Shown: positions 1 through 8,421, counted from the stretch's first letter. The stretch is DNA of 19,134 bases from CAYNXB01 sp964401045 (GCA_964401045.1 CAYNXB010000050.1:1-19134); one strand, 5' to 3'. Notes: generated by a model from the letters alone, not told the origin. Numbers and translations: made by a program.

Positions 1-17
1 TGGGCGTGGACTCGGGC

Positions 18-2174
18 TCAGCCCTCGCCCGCGTGCTCCGTGGCTCGTTCGCCATAGCCGTATCCATATCCGTAGCCGCGCCCGTAACCATAGCTCGCGT
101 TGCGCTCGTCTACCTTCGTGACAAGGGCGCCGGCAATTGTCGCGCTACTCTTCTCAAGCCGTTCGAGTGCTCCGCCGATCGCCCGCAGGCGGCCGCTGTT
201 GGCTTCCATTACCATGACGACCGCATCGGCCGCCGACGCGATCAAGGGCGCATCGGCGAGGCCGAGCACCGGCGGCCCGTCAATCACCACATGCTGGTAG
301 GATTTGCTCAGTTGTTCGATCAGCTCGTGATACCGACCAGAAGCCAGCAATTGTCCAGCATTGGGCGGCGTCTTACCCGACCCCAAAATGTCGAAACCCC
401 AATTGTCGAACCGCCCGATCATGCTGCGCCAATCGTCATCGCCGCTGAGGTAGTTGCTCAAGCCCTGCCGGCTTCGTGTGCCAATATACTTCGACAGACC
501 TGAGTGGCGCATGTCCGCGTCGAGCAGCACCACCTGCCGACCTTGCATTCCGAGAATTTTCGCCAGCGCGACCGCGGACACACTCTTGCCTTCAGCTGGT
601 CTCGAGCTGGTCAGGAGCAACGTGCCCGGAATACCGCGATCACTCAGGAAGGTGAGACTGGTGTAGAAGCTGAAGTAAGCCTCAAACAGCTCGGAGCTAC
701 GTTCGCCAAGCGAACGAAGAATGTCGTCCGCCTCGACGCGAGGAATGACCCCAAGTAGCGGAGTCCCGAGACGACGCGGCACAATATCCGGATCGCGGAT
801 GCTCTCGTCGATTTGCTCGCGTACGAACACCACGCCTGCGGCAAGCGCTGCGCCTACTAGCAAGGCAAGCAAGAGATTGCGCACCAGACTTGGCCGGAAG
901 GGTGCGTTCGGCACCTGGGCGGTGTCGACCACCGAGATGTTGTTTTCACCCACTCCAGCAACGCCAATCTCGCGGTAGCGCTGCAGCAGTGCGTTGTAGA
1001 GCTCGCGGTTGGTATCGACCTCGCGCTGCAGGATATTGTACTGCACGCTCGCCTCGCGTTGACCGACAAACTGTCCGCGCAGCTGATTGACCTGGGCGCG
1101 CAAACGGCTCTCGCGCTCCAAGGCTTCCTGGTAGGCGGCCTGTAGCCCGCTCCCGCCGCGCCGCTCGCCCCGGGAAATCTCCCCTTCGAGCCCCTGGATT
1201 TGCCCCGTCAGAGCGAGGACGGCGGGGTATTTTTCGCCAAATTGGGTCAGCAACTGTGCGCGCTGAGCCACCAGTTCGGCGCGCTTTTGTCGCAACGGCG
1301 CCAGTTCGGTGCTAGCTTGTTCATCCGCCGCGCTACCCGCTGTCCGCAAGGCCGCCTGCGCGGTGATCCGATCCGCGGTTGCTTTGCCCAGCTCGGTATT
1401 GAGCGCTTCCAGATCGGACGCGACCAGCGTCTGCGACACGGTTTGCTGGCTGCTGCCTTCGCCCACCGTGCGCTGGATCGGAAACAGATCCTCTCGCGCG
1501 GCATAGGCGATCAGCGACCGTTCGGATTCTTCGAGGCGCTTCTTGAGCTCAGCAAGGCGCTGTTCGAGAAACTGCCGCGCTTCGATGGTTGCGCCAAAGC
1601 GACGGTCGAGATTGGCATCGACGTAGCCATCGGCCCAGGCATTGGCGATCTTGGCTGCGAACGCCGGGCTCGGGCTCACGAAGGTGATGTCGACCAGGTT
1701 CGAGTTTTGAACCGGGTCGATCTGAATATTGTCGAGCAGCACCGCGGTGAGGATTGCCTCGGCCGTCCTTCCAGGCGGGACTTCGACGTCGTGGGCTTCG
1801 ATAAAGGCCTTGTCCTGCGTCAGCTTGGTCGCGCGGACCACGCGCTCCGCCAGCGAGCGTGCTGTGAGCAGGGCGTATTGTGTCTCAAAATATTGCTGAT
1901 CGCGCACGAAGTCGTCATCTTCAACGCCCTGGACGTTGGTCACATTTTCGTCCGCGCGGCTGATTTCAATGCGATTGGTTGCCCGGTATTCAGGTGTTGC
2001 GAGCAGCGTGAACAGCAAACCAAGCACGAGTGCGCCGGCCACAATTAGCGCGATCAGCAGCCGGTTGTTTTTGGCGACCTGCCAGTAATACTCCACCACA
2101 GGAATCGCCCGGTCTCGTAGGCGGAAGTCCAGTTCCGCCTGCGGCGCGGCAGGTTGGGCCTCGTAGGCGTTCAT
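18..2174 (-). CDS. Wzc/GumC-type polysaccharide chain-length determinant with C-terminal tyrosine autokinase
   Basis: A 718-residue inner-membrane protein expected to set polysaccharide chain length and to cycle by tyrosine autophosphorylation. A Wzz-type N-terminal domain begins near residue 25, with a membrane helix at about 38-60. A long charged, coiled-coil-like periplasmic part (about 195-400) follows, then a proline-flanked second helix near 424-447. The cytoplasmic kinase has Walker A (SRPAEGKS, near 525), Walker A' (VVLLDADMRHS) and Walker B (VVIDGPP, near 630). The tail is tyrosine-rich (YGYGRGYGYGYGYGE, near 692-708), the expected autophosphorylation site of BY-kinases. The start is supported by AAAGGGAG eight bases upstream. 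It is the last gene of a three-gene operon, 22 bases after the export lipoprotein. Family assignment is firm; the exact polysaccharide is unknown. Confidence 0.95.
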   Translation of the reverse strand: MNAYEAQPAAPQAELDFRLRDRAIPVVEYYWQVAKNNRLLIALIVAGALVLGLLFTLLATPEYRATNRIEISRADENVTNVQGVEDDDFVRDQQYFETQYALLTARSLAERVVRATKLTQDKAFIEAHDVEVPPGRTAEAILTAVLLDNIQIDPVQNSNLVDITFVSPSPAFAAKIANAWADGYVDANLDRRFGATIEARQFLEQRLAELKKRLEESERSLIAYAAREDLFPIQRTVGEGSSQQTVSQTLVASDLEALNTELGKATADRITAQAALRTAGSAADEQASTELAPLRQKRAELVAQRAQLLTQFGEKYPAVLALTGQIQGLEGEISRGERRGGSGLQAAYQEALERESRLRAQVNQLRGQFVGQREASVQYNILQREVDTNRELYNALLQRYREIGVAGVGENNISVVDTAQVPNAPFRPSLVRNLLLALLVGAALAAGVVFVREQIDESIRDPDIVPRRLGTPLLGVIPRVEADDILRSLGERSSELFEAYFSFYTSLTFLSDRGIPGTLLLTSSRPAEGKSVSAVALAKILGMQGRQVVLLDADMRHSGLSKYIGTRSRQGLSNYLSGDDDWRSMIGRFDNWGFDILGSGKTPPNAGQLLASGRYHELIEQLSKSYQHVVIDGPPVLGLADAPLIASAADAVVMVMEANSGRLRAIGGALERLEKSSATIAGALVTKVDERNASYGYGRGYGYGYGYGERATEHAGEG

Positions 2175-2182
2175 ACAGCCAT

Positions 2183-2190
2183 CTCCCTTT
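2183..2190 (-). promoter_or_regulatory. Ribosome binding site of the chain-length determinant gene
   Basis: Read on the minus strand the sequence is AAAGGGAG, eight bases before the ATG at 2174. It lies in the 22-base gap after the preceding gene and decides the start. Confidence 0.7.
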
Positions 2191-2196
2191 CCGGCC

Positions 2197-2970
2197 TCAT
2201 CTGCCCAAGCGATCGATGAGAATAACGCCGGACGTTAGCAACGGCGCGACTCCAACTATGCCCGCCAGCAGACGCCGCCCCGGAGAGTCGCCGACCATGA
2301 TGACATCGTTGGGGTAGATTTGCGGATCAGCGTAATTGCCGCGCGCGATCGCTTTCATGTCGTAGAGACCCACGTAGCGCTGCCCGTTGACCGTGCGGAA
2401 GACAATAACCTCGCTCAGCTTGGCACTCGAGCTGGTGCCGCCACCGGCGGCAACGGCGTCCATCAGCGTCATCGAGCCGATCGCCGGATATTGACCCGGT
2501 TTCTCAACTTCGCCGCCGACCGTGATTAGCTGCGCCGGACTCTCCAGAACCGCGACCGTCACATCGGGATTGCGCAGGAAATCGCCGCGTAGGCCATCCT
2601 CGATCTGTGTCGCCAGCTCGCCGGCCGTGAGGCCGTTCGCCTTGATCCGCCCGATCAGCGGAAAATCGAGTGTGCCGTCGACGTCGACATTGATCTCGCG
2701 GGCCAGCTCCGGAACCCCAAACACTTCGATCTTGAGCTTGTCGAGCGGCCGGAGAGCCGACGCGCCGGCAGGAATCGCGTAGTCGGCGGCGCCTGGCGGA
2801 GGAAGCGAATTGAGGCTGGTGAGCTCGATCGATGGATCCTCGCCGATCGGACCGGTGGCGCACGCGCCCAGAACGCACAGCATTCCGGCCATTGCGGCGG
2901 TTTTCCAGCTGCGCATGGCGCGCACCGTACGCGCATTTCTCAAGAAAGTGTCTCCCGCGGGATTATGCAT
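2197..2970 (-). CDS. Wza-type polysaccharide export lipoprotein (Poly_export and SLBB domains)
   Basis: An outer-membrane export protein of 257 residues from the outer ATG, or 239 from the ATG at 2916. The shorter form gives a classic lipoprotein signal: a charged start, a hydrophobic stretch and the lipobox LGAC, with the Cys as residue 19 (37 in the long form). Neither start has a strong Shine-Dalgarno sequence; I favour 2916 biologically but list the longest frame. The Poly_export domain spans about 64-142 (long numbering), including the conserved VDVDGTLDFPLIGRI stretch. One SLBB-like domain spans about 148-228 (ITVGGEVEKPGQYP). A hydrophobic segment near 232-252 ends the protein. It probably forms the export channel that works with the adjacent chain-length/kinase protein. 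It starts 30 bases after the end of the polymerase gene. Confidence 0.93.
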   Translation of the reverse strand: MHNPAGDTFLRNARTVRAMRSWKTAAMAGMLCVLGACATGPIGEDPSIELTSLNSLPPPGAADYAIPAGASALRPLDKLKIEVFGVPELAREINVDVDGTLDFPLIGRIKANGLTAGELATQIEDGLRGDFLRNPDVTVAVLESPAQLITVGGEVEKPGQYPAIGSMTLMDAVAAGGGTSSSAKLSEVIVFRTVNGQRYVGLYDMKAIARGNYADPQIYPNDVIMVGDSPGRRLLAGIVGVAPLLTSGVILIDRLGR

Positions 2971-3000
2971 ATCTAAAAGGTCCCACCGCGATTGTCCGCG

Positions 3001-4368
3001 CTAACGAGCGCTAGTCTGATTCTGCTCCAACGTCGGCTGGAAGACCAACGCGAGCGCGATGGTCGCCAGTGACATGATCGCGGGGACCCGGAGCGGGTAA
3101 TCCACGATGCTGGCAATGGCGAGGATGACGAGGATTGCAATCCCCAGCCATGCGGGACGTATGGTATCGCCGCCCTGTCGGCGCGTGCGCGCGAGCACGA
3201 CCAGCCTGCGCACAATCAACACCGCCATCGCCAGTGCGAGGACAAGGCCGCCCACACCGCCTTCGATGATCCATTGCAGCCAGTCGTTGTGGGCGTTGTT
3301 GAGATAGGCCGGCTCGAGCAGCTCAACCCGCTCGCGCATACGGAAAGCGTACTCAAACGCGCCGAACCCGCTGCCCCATGGCTGGTAAGCTGACACCATC
3401 GCAAGGAGATCCGGCAGAATGCGCGCGCGATACTCTTCAAGCTGGCCATCGCCAAGGACGCGCGCGAGCGCAGGACTACGTCCCGCCGCGGCGAACAAGC
3501 CGAAAATGGCGACAGCTGGGGCCAGTAAGCAGGCAAACGTGACCCATCGCCCTGAGGGGGGGGGGTGCTGATGCGCGCTCGCGCGGGGGGTGGTAAGCAG
3601 CGCAATACCGCTCATCGCTAGCGCGGCGCAGAGACAGATCAACCCGGCGCGCGAAGGATTGGCCAAAATTGCGACGAACAGCACCGCAGCCGCGAGCAGC
3701 GGTACGATCCGGCGCGCGCGCGTGGCCTGGTGCCGTGCATGCCAGAGGTACAGCGCGATGAGCAGGGCACAGGATAGAAACACCGCGTGATGATTGCGGT
3801 TGGCAAATAACCCGACCGCGCTGCCGCGGTTGGTGATGTCGTAGAGAAAGTATCCGCTCGAGGCTCCCGAGAGCTGCTGCACGATCCCGAGCATCGCGCT
3901 CGCCACGGCCAGACCCACGATCCAGACCAGGATCTGCTCGCGCCGCCGCGCGCCGAGCTGGATAAACAGCAGCAGCGTCGCGAACGGCACGATGAGCGAG
4001 GCGAGCGCGTTGGCGGTCTTCATCGGTGATAGGGTGAGCGGACGCCAGGCGTCCCGCAATCCGGCCGCGATGTCCAGCTCCCGAACCACTGCCCGGTCAG
4101 GTAGGCTGCTCCACACCGGTGGCGGAAGCGGCACCAACTGCACCACCATCAGGAGCGCCAGTGCGCCGAGCAGGATAAACAGGGCGCGATAACCGCGCAG
4201 CGCATGGGCCTCGAGCGTCAGCAGGCCAGCCGCGGCCGCCAGACACGCGAGCGGGCGCAGGAGCACCAGGCTGGCGATGTCATGCCGCGATCCTCCGCCG
4301 AGCAGGAACGTCGCGATCAGGAATGCGACGAACAGGCCATAAGCCGGCAGTTTGGGGAGGACGCGCAT
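3001..4368 (-). CDS. O-antigen ligase/polymerase-like membrane protein (Wzy_C family)
   Basis: A 455-residue multi-pass membrane protein with about ten to twelve hydrophobic segments. Recognisable Wzy/WaaL motifs are present: the loop with FANRNHHAVFL, the NPSRAG motif, and the large periplasmic loop ending in NNAHNDWLQWIIEGG, where the His is the usual functional residue. In an export operon with Wza- and Wzc-like genes it is more likely the polymerase that joins repeat units than a lipid-A ligase; this is inference. It is the first visible gene of the operon. No clear promoter or strong ribosome binding site was seen upstream, where recombinase DNA begins within 150 bases. Odd feature: a run of ten C residues in the coding strand (3556-3565), around residues 268-271 between membrane segments. 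Confidence 0.92.
   Translation of the reverse strand: MRVLPKLPAYGLFVAFLIATFLLGGGSRHDIASLVLLRPLACLAAAAGLLTLEAHALRGYRALFILLGALALLMVVQLVPLPPPVWSSLPDRAVVRELDIAAGLRDAWRPLTLSPMKTANALASLIVPFATLLLFIQLGARRREQILVWIVGLAVASAMLGIVQQLSGASSGYFLYDITNRGSAVGLFANRNHHAVFLSCALLIALYLWHARHQATRARRIVPLLAAAVLFVAILANPSRAGLICLCAALAMSGIALLTTPRASAHQHPPPSGRWVTFACLLAPAVAIFGLFAAAGRSPALARVLGDGQLEEYRARILPDLLAMVSAYQPWGSGFGAFEYAFRMRERVELLEPAYLNNAHNDWLQWIIEGGVGGLVLALAMAVLIVRRLVVLARTRRQGGDTIRPAWLGIAILVILAIASIVDYPLRVPAIMSLATIALALVFQPTLEQNQTSAR
3556..3565. repeat. Ten-base G/C homopolymer inside the polymerase gene
   Basis: Ten consecutive G on the plus strand, read as His-Pro-Pro-Pro-Ser on the coding (minus) strand. A second six-base G run lies at 3585-3590. 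A change of one base would truncate the protein near its middle. Long homopolymers are prone to slippage, and also to sequencing error. Confidence 0.9.
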
Positions 4369-4515
4369 CGCGGCTGCCTAGTGGGGCGGGGCGCCGCTCG
4401 CTGTCCAGCGCTGTTCGTGGAATTGGCTAAATGCCGAGCTAGGCGAGGAGCCAGCTGCGCCCGCCGGGCGAAGCTGAGCGTTGCGATTGCAGGATCGCCC
4501 GCTGGAGCACGTTCC
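4369..4515. other. Divergent intergenic region between polysaccharide operon and serine recombinase
   Basis: 147 bases between two divergent starts, so any promoters for both genes must lie here or inside the coding ends. No convincing -35/-10 pair was seen. It holds a GC-rich palindrome (CGCCCG-C-CGGGCG, near 4457-4469). A short minus-strand open frame ends at 4439 and runs off into the recombinase; it may be the tail of a broken gene but matches nothing I recognise. Confidence 0.4.
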
Positions 4516-6261
4516 ATGACCCTGCATCATCCGCAAACCCCCACGCCATGCGCGATCTATACACGCAAGAGCACCGTCGCCGGACTGGAGCGCACTTTCA
4601 CCACGCTCGACAATCAGCGGGCGGTCTGTTCCGCCTACATTGCAAGTCAACAGCACAAGGGCTGGGCCGAGCTTCCTGTGCGGTATGACGATGCCGGGCA
4701 GTCGGGGGGAACGATCGAACGCCCGGCGCTGCAGCGGCTTTTGCGCGATGTCGAGCAGGGGCGGGTCAAGATCATCGTCATCTACAAGGTCGACCGGCTG
4801 ACGCGCAGTCTCGGCGATTTCGTGCGCATGATGGAGCTGTTCGAACGGTACGAGGTGTCGTTCGTCTCGGTGACGCAGGCGTTCGACACCTCCGACAGCA
4901 TGGGCCGGCTGGTGCTCAACATTCTCCTGACCTTCGCCCAGTTCGAGCGCGAGATGCTCGCCGACCGGGTGCGTGACAAGATTGCCGCGATGCGCCGGCG
5001 AGGCCGGCACATCGGCGGCCCGCCGCCCTATGGCTACGACGTCGTCGCGGGCCGCCTGGTGGTGAACGAGGGTGAGGCACACAAGGTGCGCGCAATCTTC
5101 CAGCGCTATCGTGAGCTGGGCTCGTACCAGAAGGTGCGCGAGGAGCTGAAGGCCGAAGGCATGCTGACCAAGGTCTGGCGCACCCGTGGCGGCAAGCTGC
5201 GCGGTGGAACGCTGGTTAGCGACGGGATGATCTACAGCCTGCTGCGCAACCCGGTCTATGCCGGCAAGGTGGTCTACGATGGCGCCGTCTATCAGGGCGA
5301 GCACCAGGCAATCCTGAGCGAGGACACGTGGGCCGCGGTCTCGTTCCTGCGCGATGAGCGCGCGCGCCATCGTGCCCGGCTCGGTCCATCGCCCAACCTT
5401 CTGCTCGGGCTGCTGTTCGATTGTCATGGGAGGCGCATGGTAATGCGGATCGACCACAGCCGCGGCCGGCGCTTTCGCTACTACGGTTCGGACCGATCCG
5501 GCGGGGGAGGGGGCGCGGGTCCGCCCCGCCTGCGCACCCCGGCGGCGGAGCTGGAACAGCTGGTTCTCGCTGCGCTCCGGGATCTCTTGTGCGACGGGCA
5601 GCGGTTGCGCTCGGCGATGCGCACGCTCGGTCGCCATGGACTCGATATCGAACGGTTGCTGGCGAACGGCGAGCGCGTTTGCGCGCGGATCAACCGGGCC
5701 GATCTCGAACAAAAACGCGATCTGGTGGTCGCGTTGGTCGCGCGCGGGGAGCTGGCAAGCGATCTGGTGACGCTCCTGGTCCGCTGCGCCGAGATCGAAC
5801 GCCTGCTCGCATGGGACGGTCGCGGCCGGTTTGAGGGGCGCCGCGCGAGCTGGACGACGCACGATCCGACGCTCGCGATCGAGCTTGGGGTTCGGGTGGT
5901 GTGCGGCCCGCGCGTGCTGGTCTTGCCCCTCGCGCCCGAACGTCCGGCCGCCCCTGAGCGGATCCGGCCAGAGCTGGTGCGGTTGATCCACCATGCGCGC
6001 GCTGCGCAGGCGATGGTGGATGTCGAGCGCCGCGTGCCGCTGGCGGAGTTGGCTCGGCGGTTCAACTGGCGGCCGGGTTTTTTCGCCCGCGTGCTGCGCT
6101 TGAACTATCTGGCGCCCGACATCATCGCCGCGATCCTCGATGGAACCCAGCCTGAGGGGCTGACGCGGCGCACGCTGATCCGCGGCCATTTGCCGATGGA
6201 CTGGGCGCTTCAGCGCCAGTTGCTCGGGTTTCCGGCGCGAGCGGATCATCAGCGGGACTAG
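4516..6261 (+). CDS. Large serine recombinase (resolvase plus Recombinase domain)
   Basis: A 581-residue site-specific DNA recombinase from the ATG chosen because the resolvase domain begins at once (CAIYTRKST). Ser19 in YTRKS is the expected nucleophile. DRLTRS (93-98) and FAQFEREMLADRVRDKI (140-156) complete the catalytic domain and the long helix. The Recombinase domain follows (GGPPPYGYDV, about 167-290). The usual zinc ribbon is degenerate: the segment LLLGLLFDCHGRRM to RFRYYGSD keeps the RYY signature but has one Cys. A coiled-coil-like stretch lies at about 380-440. A C-terminal part has an HTH-like VPLAELARRFNWRPGFFARVLRL and ends with LPMDWALQRQLLGF. This C-terminus is familiar to me from alphaproteobacterial recombinases in islands and prophages. 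No cargo boundary or att site could be proved. The frame is open further upstream to 4204, inside the polymerase gene, but that part reads as shadow. Confidence 0.93.
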   Translation: MTLHHPQTPTPCAIYTRKSTVAGLERTFTTLDNQRAVCSAYIASQQHKGWAELPVRYDDAGQSGGTIERPALQRLLRDVEQGRVKIIVIYKVDRLTRSLGDFVRMMELFERYEVSFVSVTQAFDTSDSMGRLVLNILLTFAQFEREMLADRVRDKIAAMRRRGRHIGGPPPYGYDVVAGRLVVNEGEAHKVRAIFQRYRELGSYQKVREELKAEGMLTKVWRTRGGKLRGGTLVSDGMIYSLLRNPVYAGKVVYDGAVYQGEHQAILSEDTWAAVSFLRDERARHRARLGPSPNLLLGLLFDCHGRRMVMRIDHSRGRRFRYYGSDRSGGGGGAGPPRLRTPAAELEQLVLAALRDLLCDGQRLRSAMRTLGRHGLDIERLLANGERVCARINRADLEQKRDLVVALVARGELASDLVTLLVRCAEIERLLAWDGRGRFEGRRASWTTHDPTLAIELGVRVVCGPRVLVLPLAPERPAAPERIRPELVRLIHHARAAQAMVDVERRVPLAELARRFNWRPGFFARVLRLNYLAPDIIAAILDGTQPEGLTRRTLIRGHLPMDWALQRQLLGFPARADHQRD

Positions 6262-6512
6262 CGCGCCATTTGCCCGGTACCGCTGGCCCAAACCCGGCCA
6301 TCGGGCGTCGCGATTGCGGGCAACTGTTCCAGTGTCGTCCCCCGGCTGGCGGCACGGCAGTTGCCCAACTGGAAGTCTCAATTGGGCCTACGACGCTAAG
6401 TGCCCGAGCGCACGCGCCGAGCAGCAAGATCAGTGGCAGTAACAGGCCTGGGCTGATCGCGCCCTTATAAGTCCCGAGCCCGTACTGGCGGAGGGACCGG
6501 TGGGGGCGGGGG
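6262..6512. other. Spacer between recombinase and transposase element; possible lipoprotein remnant on the minus strand
   Basis: No complete gene. On the minus strand an open frame (about 6262-6480) reads GLLLPLILLLGACARALS, a hydrophobic stretch ending in a lipobox-like LGAC. It has no good start codon; the only one is a TTG at 6520. Its downstream part changes to a more gene-like frame (TTLEQLPAIATPDGRVWASG) that stops at 6258-6260. This could be a frameshifted lipoprotein fragment, or chance in GC-rich DNA. Confidence 0.3.
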
Positions 6513-6524
6513 CCTGCCAATTTA
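6513..6524 (+). repeat. Candidate left terminal inverted repeat
   Basis: CCTGCCAATTTA here pairs with CCTGCCAATCTA read inward from 8880 on the other strand: 11 of 12 bases match. The match is short enough to arise by chance, but its position is apt. Confidence 0.35.
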
Positions 6525-6560
6525 ACATAAGATCACTTGCCATCCCCCACACCCTCGCCG

Positions 6561-7478
6561 CTAGCGCAGGTCGATCCGCCGCCGCGCTGCCTCCAGCACA
6601 CCCGGCCCGAGCACCGGAAACGCCCCCACCAGCCGCCACCACGCCGCCGCCTGGTCGAAGCGCGCATCATACCGGTACATCGCCTCGCCCACGAACTTCC
6701 ACATGTTCGCGCTGCTCATGAACGGCGCCCGGCCCTTGAGCAGGCGTTTGATCACCGTCCATTGGCCCTCGATCGGCGCCGTGCTGTCCCCATCGTGGTT
6801 GACCCACAACTTGGACGTGTGGTTGACCCGGCTGTGGGCAAAGCCAAGCTTGCCCACCCCGTTGTACCCCGCCCAGCCGTCGGTCACGATGGTCGAACCG
6901 GGCGCGACCTGCCGCACGATCACCGGGAGCAAGGTCGCGGCCTTGCGGTTGGGGATGATCCGCAGGACACAGCGCTCGCCGTCGGTCAGCCCCAGCACCA
7001 CCACCCGCTCGCTCGCGCGCGCCAGACGCAGCAGGCACTCGTCGATGTACACCCGCATGCCTGGCCCGCCCAGCGGCCGCGCGATCAGCGACAGCGCGAT
7101 ATGGGTCCGCAGACCGTCGGCAAGGCGGTCGGCGGCGCCCTGCGATAACCCCAGCAGGCGCCGCAGCGAATTGTGCGACAGCCCGGTCACCGAATCGGCG
7201 TAGAGCAGCAGCGCATAGAGCCATGGGCGCACCCGCGCATTCGATCGTGCGAGGATCGTGCCCCCGATCGCGCTCAGATAGCGGCCGCAGCACACGCTGG
7301 TGAAGCCAGGCCCTGTCTTAAATGGCCGGAACCGTGTCGGCGCGCCGCACTCCGGACAGCGCGGGTGCCATCCGTGCCGCGTATAGAAGACATACGCGAG
7401 CGCGGCCGCTTCATCAGGAAAGCACCGCAGAAACGTGCTTACGTCGAGGGAACGCGGGATTGGGCGGGGCTTTTTCAT
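6561..7478 (-). CDS. IS1595/ISXO2-like DDE transposase, apparently intact
   Basis: A 305-residue transposase. An N-terminal zinc-ribbon region (Cys41, Cys44, then adjacent Cys63-Cys64, where the family usually has CxxC) is followed by an HTH-like region (LSHNSLRRLLGLSQGAADRL, about 100-119). The ISXO2 catalytic domain has Asp146 (VYIDE), Asp200 (TDGWAGY) and Glu237 (IEGQW), with the VNH motif at 218-220. The last helices (near 257-275) fit the usual family end. The ATG lies 65 bases inside the end of the upstream gene, with no strong ribosome binding site, so translation may be coupled to it. The length is normal for the family and there is no sign of disruption. Confidence 0.9.
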   Translation of the reverse strand: MKKPRPIPRSLDVSTFLRCFPDEAAALAYVFYTRHGWHPRCPECGAPTRFRPFKTGPGFTSVCCGRYLSAIGGTILARSNARVRPWLYALLLYADSVTGLSHNSLRRLLGLSQGAADRLADGLRTHIALSLIARPLGGPGMRVYIDECLLRLARASERVVVLGLTDGERCVLRIIPNRKAATLLPVIVRQVAPGSTIVTDGWAGYNGVGKLGFAHSRVNHTSKLWVNHDGDSTAPIEGQWTVIKRLLKGRAPFMSSANMWKFVGEAMYRYDARFDQAAAWWRLVGAFPVLGPGVLEAARRRIDLR

Positions 7479-8421
7479 TGTACTTCACCCGGTCCAGACT
7501 GGTCATGAACAGCGGGAACAGCATCGCCTTGTCGTGGGCGAAGTTGTACCGCAAGACGAACTCGGCGAGATAGTCCTGCAGATACGATCGGCGGACCGAC
7601 ACAGGCCATCGGCTCATGTTGTAACGCAGATACGTAGCAAGCCGAATGCCGTTCGCCGCCGCGCGCCAGCGCGCCGGGTCATCGTTGCGAGTGGCCGCCG
7701 TCAGATGCTCGAGGCGGTAGCCCTGGACGGCGAGGAGCGGGTCGCGCGGCCGGACATCGTAAACCGACAGCGTCCGCGGAACCCCCAGCGCGTCCAGGAT
7801 GCGCCTGGCATCGGCGGGATGGCGCCGGGGCATGACGTAGGCGAAGGCATTGCGATCGGTGGCGATCGCCAGCACGCTGACCGGTACCGTGTGCCGACCA
7901 CGGGCGGTCTGGACGTTCTTGATCTTCAGGGTTTTGACAAACACGGCCTGGCCGCGGAGCGTCTTGCTCCCTTGCGCGCAGATGCAGGCAAACTGTTCGC
8001 GCAACTTGCGCAAAATGTGCCACGCGGTGTTGTCGGACACATCGAGGTGGCGGGCGAGGAAGGTGACCCGCGGACTGGCGCTCAAGGACAGCGTCAGCAT
8101 CAGCGTGTAGAACCAGTACCAGTGAGGCAGCCGGCATTTGTGCAGCATCGTCCCGCGCGTGGCGCTGAGCGTGGTCTTGCAACACGCCGAGTAAAACATG
8201 GTCGTGGTCAGTTGCGGGATCCAGCGCGTTGGCTGCCCGCACAACCGGCATCGCAATCGGTGGCCACCGCGCGCCCAGAACAGGAAGTTGAGGCACGCCC
8301 GATCGTCTGGGAAATATTTGAGGAAGCCCTCAAGGCTGATGCCGCGGGCCTTGTGTCCCGGCAATCCCGCGCCGAGAAGGTCGGATCGGACGGCGGCGGA
8401 TGCTTCCAGTTCCTCCAACAC
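7414..8421 (-). CDS. IS1595-like transposase homologue lacking the DDE residues
   Basis: A 335-residue protein from a GTG start chosen because GGGAGA sits six bases upstream; an in-frame ATG at 8595 would add 58 Pro/Gly/Arg-rich residues of doubtful coding value. Its order matches the next gene: a SLEGFLKYFPDD opening, zinc-ribbon-like Cys58, Cys61 and adjacent Cys80-Cys81, an HTH-like region (FLARHLDVSDNTAWHILRKL), then a transposase-like core ending in YLAEFVLRYN, the typical IS1595 end. By eye alignment with its neighbour, the first Asp is Lys163, the second remains Asp222 and the Glu is Asn257. It is therefore probably unable to cut DNA. It may be a DNA-binding partner, regulator or decayed relative. 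The frame is fully open, which argues against simple decay. Confidence 0.8.
   Translation of the reverse strand: MLEELEASAAVRSDLLGAGLPGHKARGISLEGFLKYFPDDRACLNFLFWARGGHRLRCRLCGQPTRWIPQLTTTMFYSACCKTTLSATRGTMLHKCRLPHWYWFYTLMLTLSLSASPRVTFLARHLDVSDNTAWHILRKLREQFACICAQGSKTLRGQAVFVKTLKIKNVQTARGRHTVPVSVLAIATDRNAFAYVMPRRHPADARRILDALGVPRTLSVYDVRPRDPLLAVQGYRLEHLTAATRNDDPARWRAAANGIRLATYLRYNMSRWPVSVRRSYLQDYLAEFVLRYNFAHDKAMLFPLFMTSLDRVKYNEKAPPNPAFPRRKHVSAVLS

Noticed and set aside
1200..2048. 282-codon plus-strand frame opposite the chain-length determinant
   Set aside because: Antisense to a well-identified gene, with no domain and no ribosome binding site.
4456..4469. GC-rich palindrome as a terminator
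   Set aside because: No T run on either side, and it lies between divergent gene starts where a terminator is not expected.
4378..6381. 667-codon open frame on the minus strand opposite the recombinase
   Set aside because: It is a shadow of the recombinase in GC-rich DNA: low-complexity Arg/Gln/His/Ala composition and no recognisable domain, while the plus strand gives a clear resolvase.
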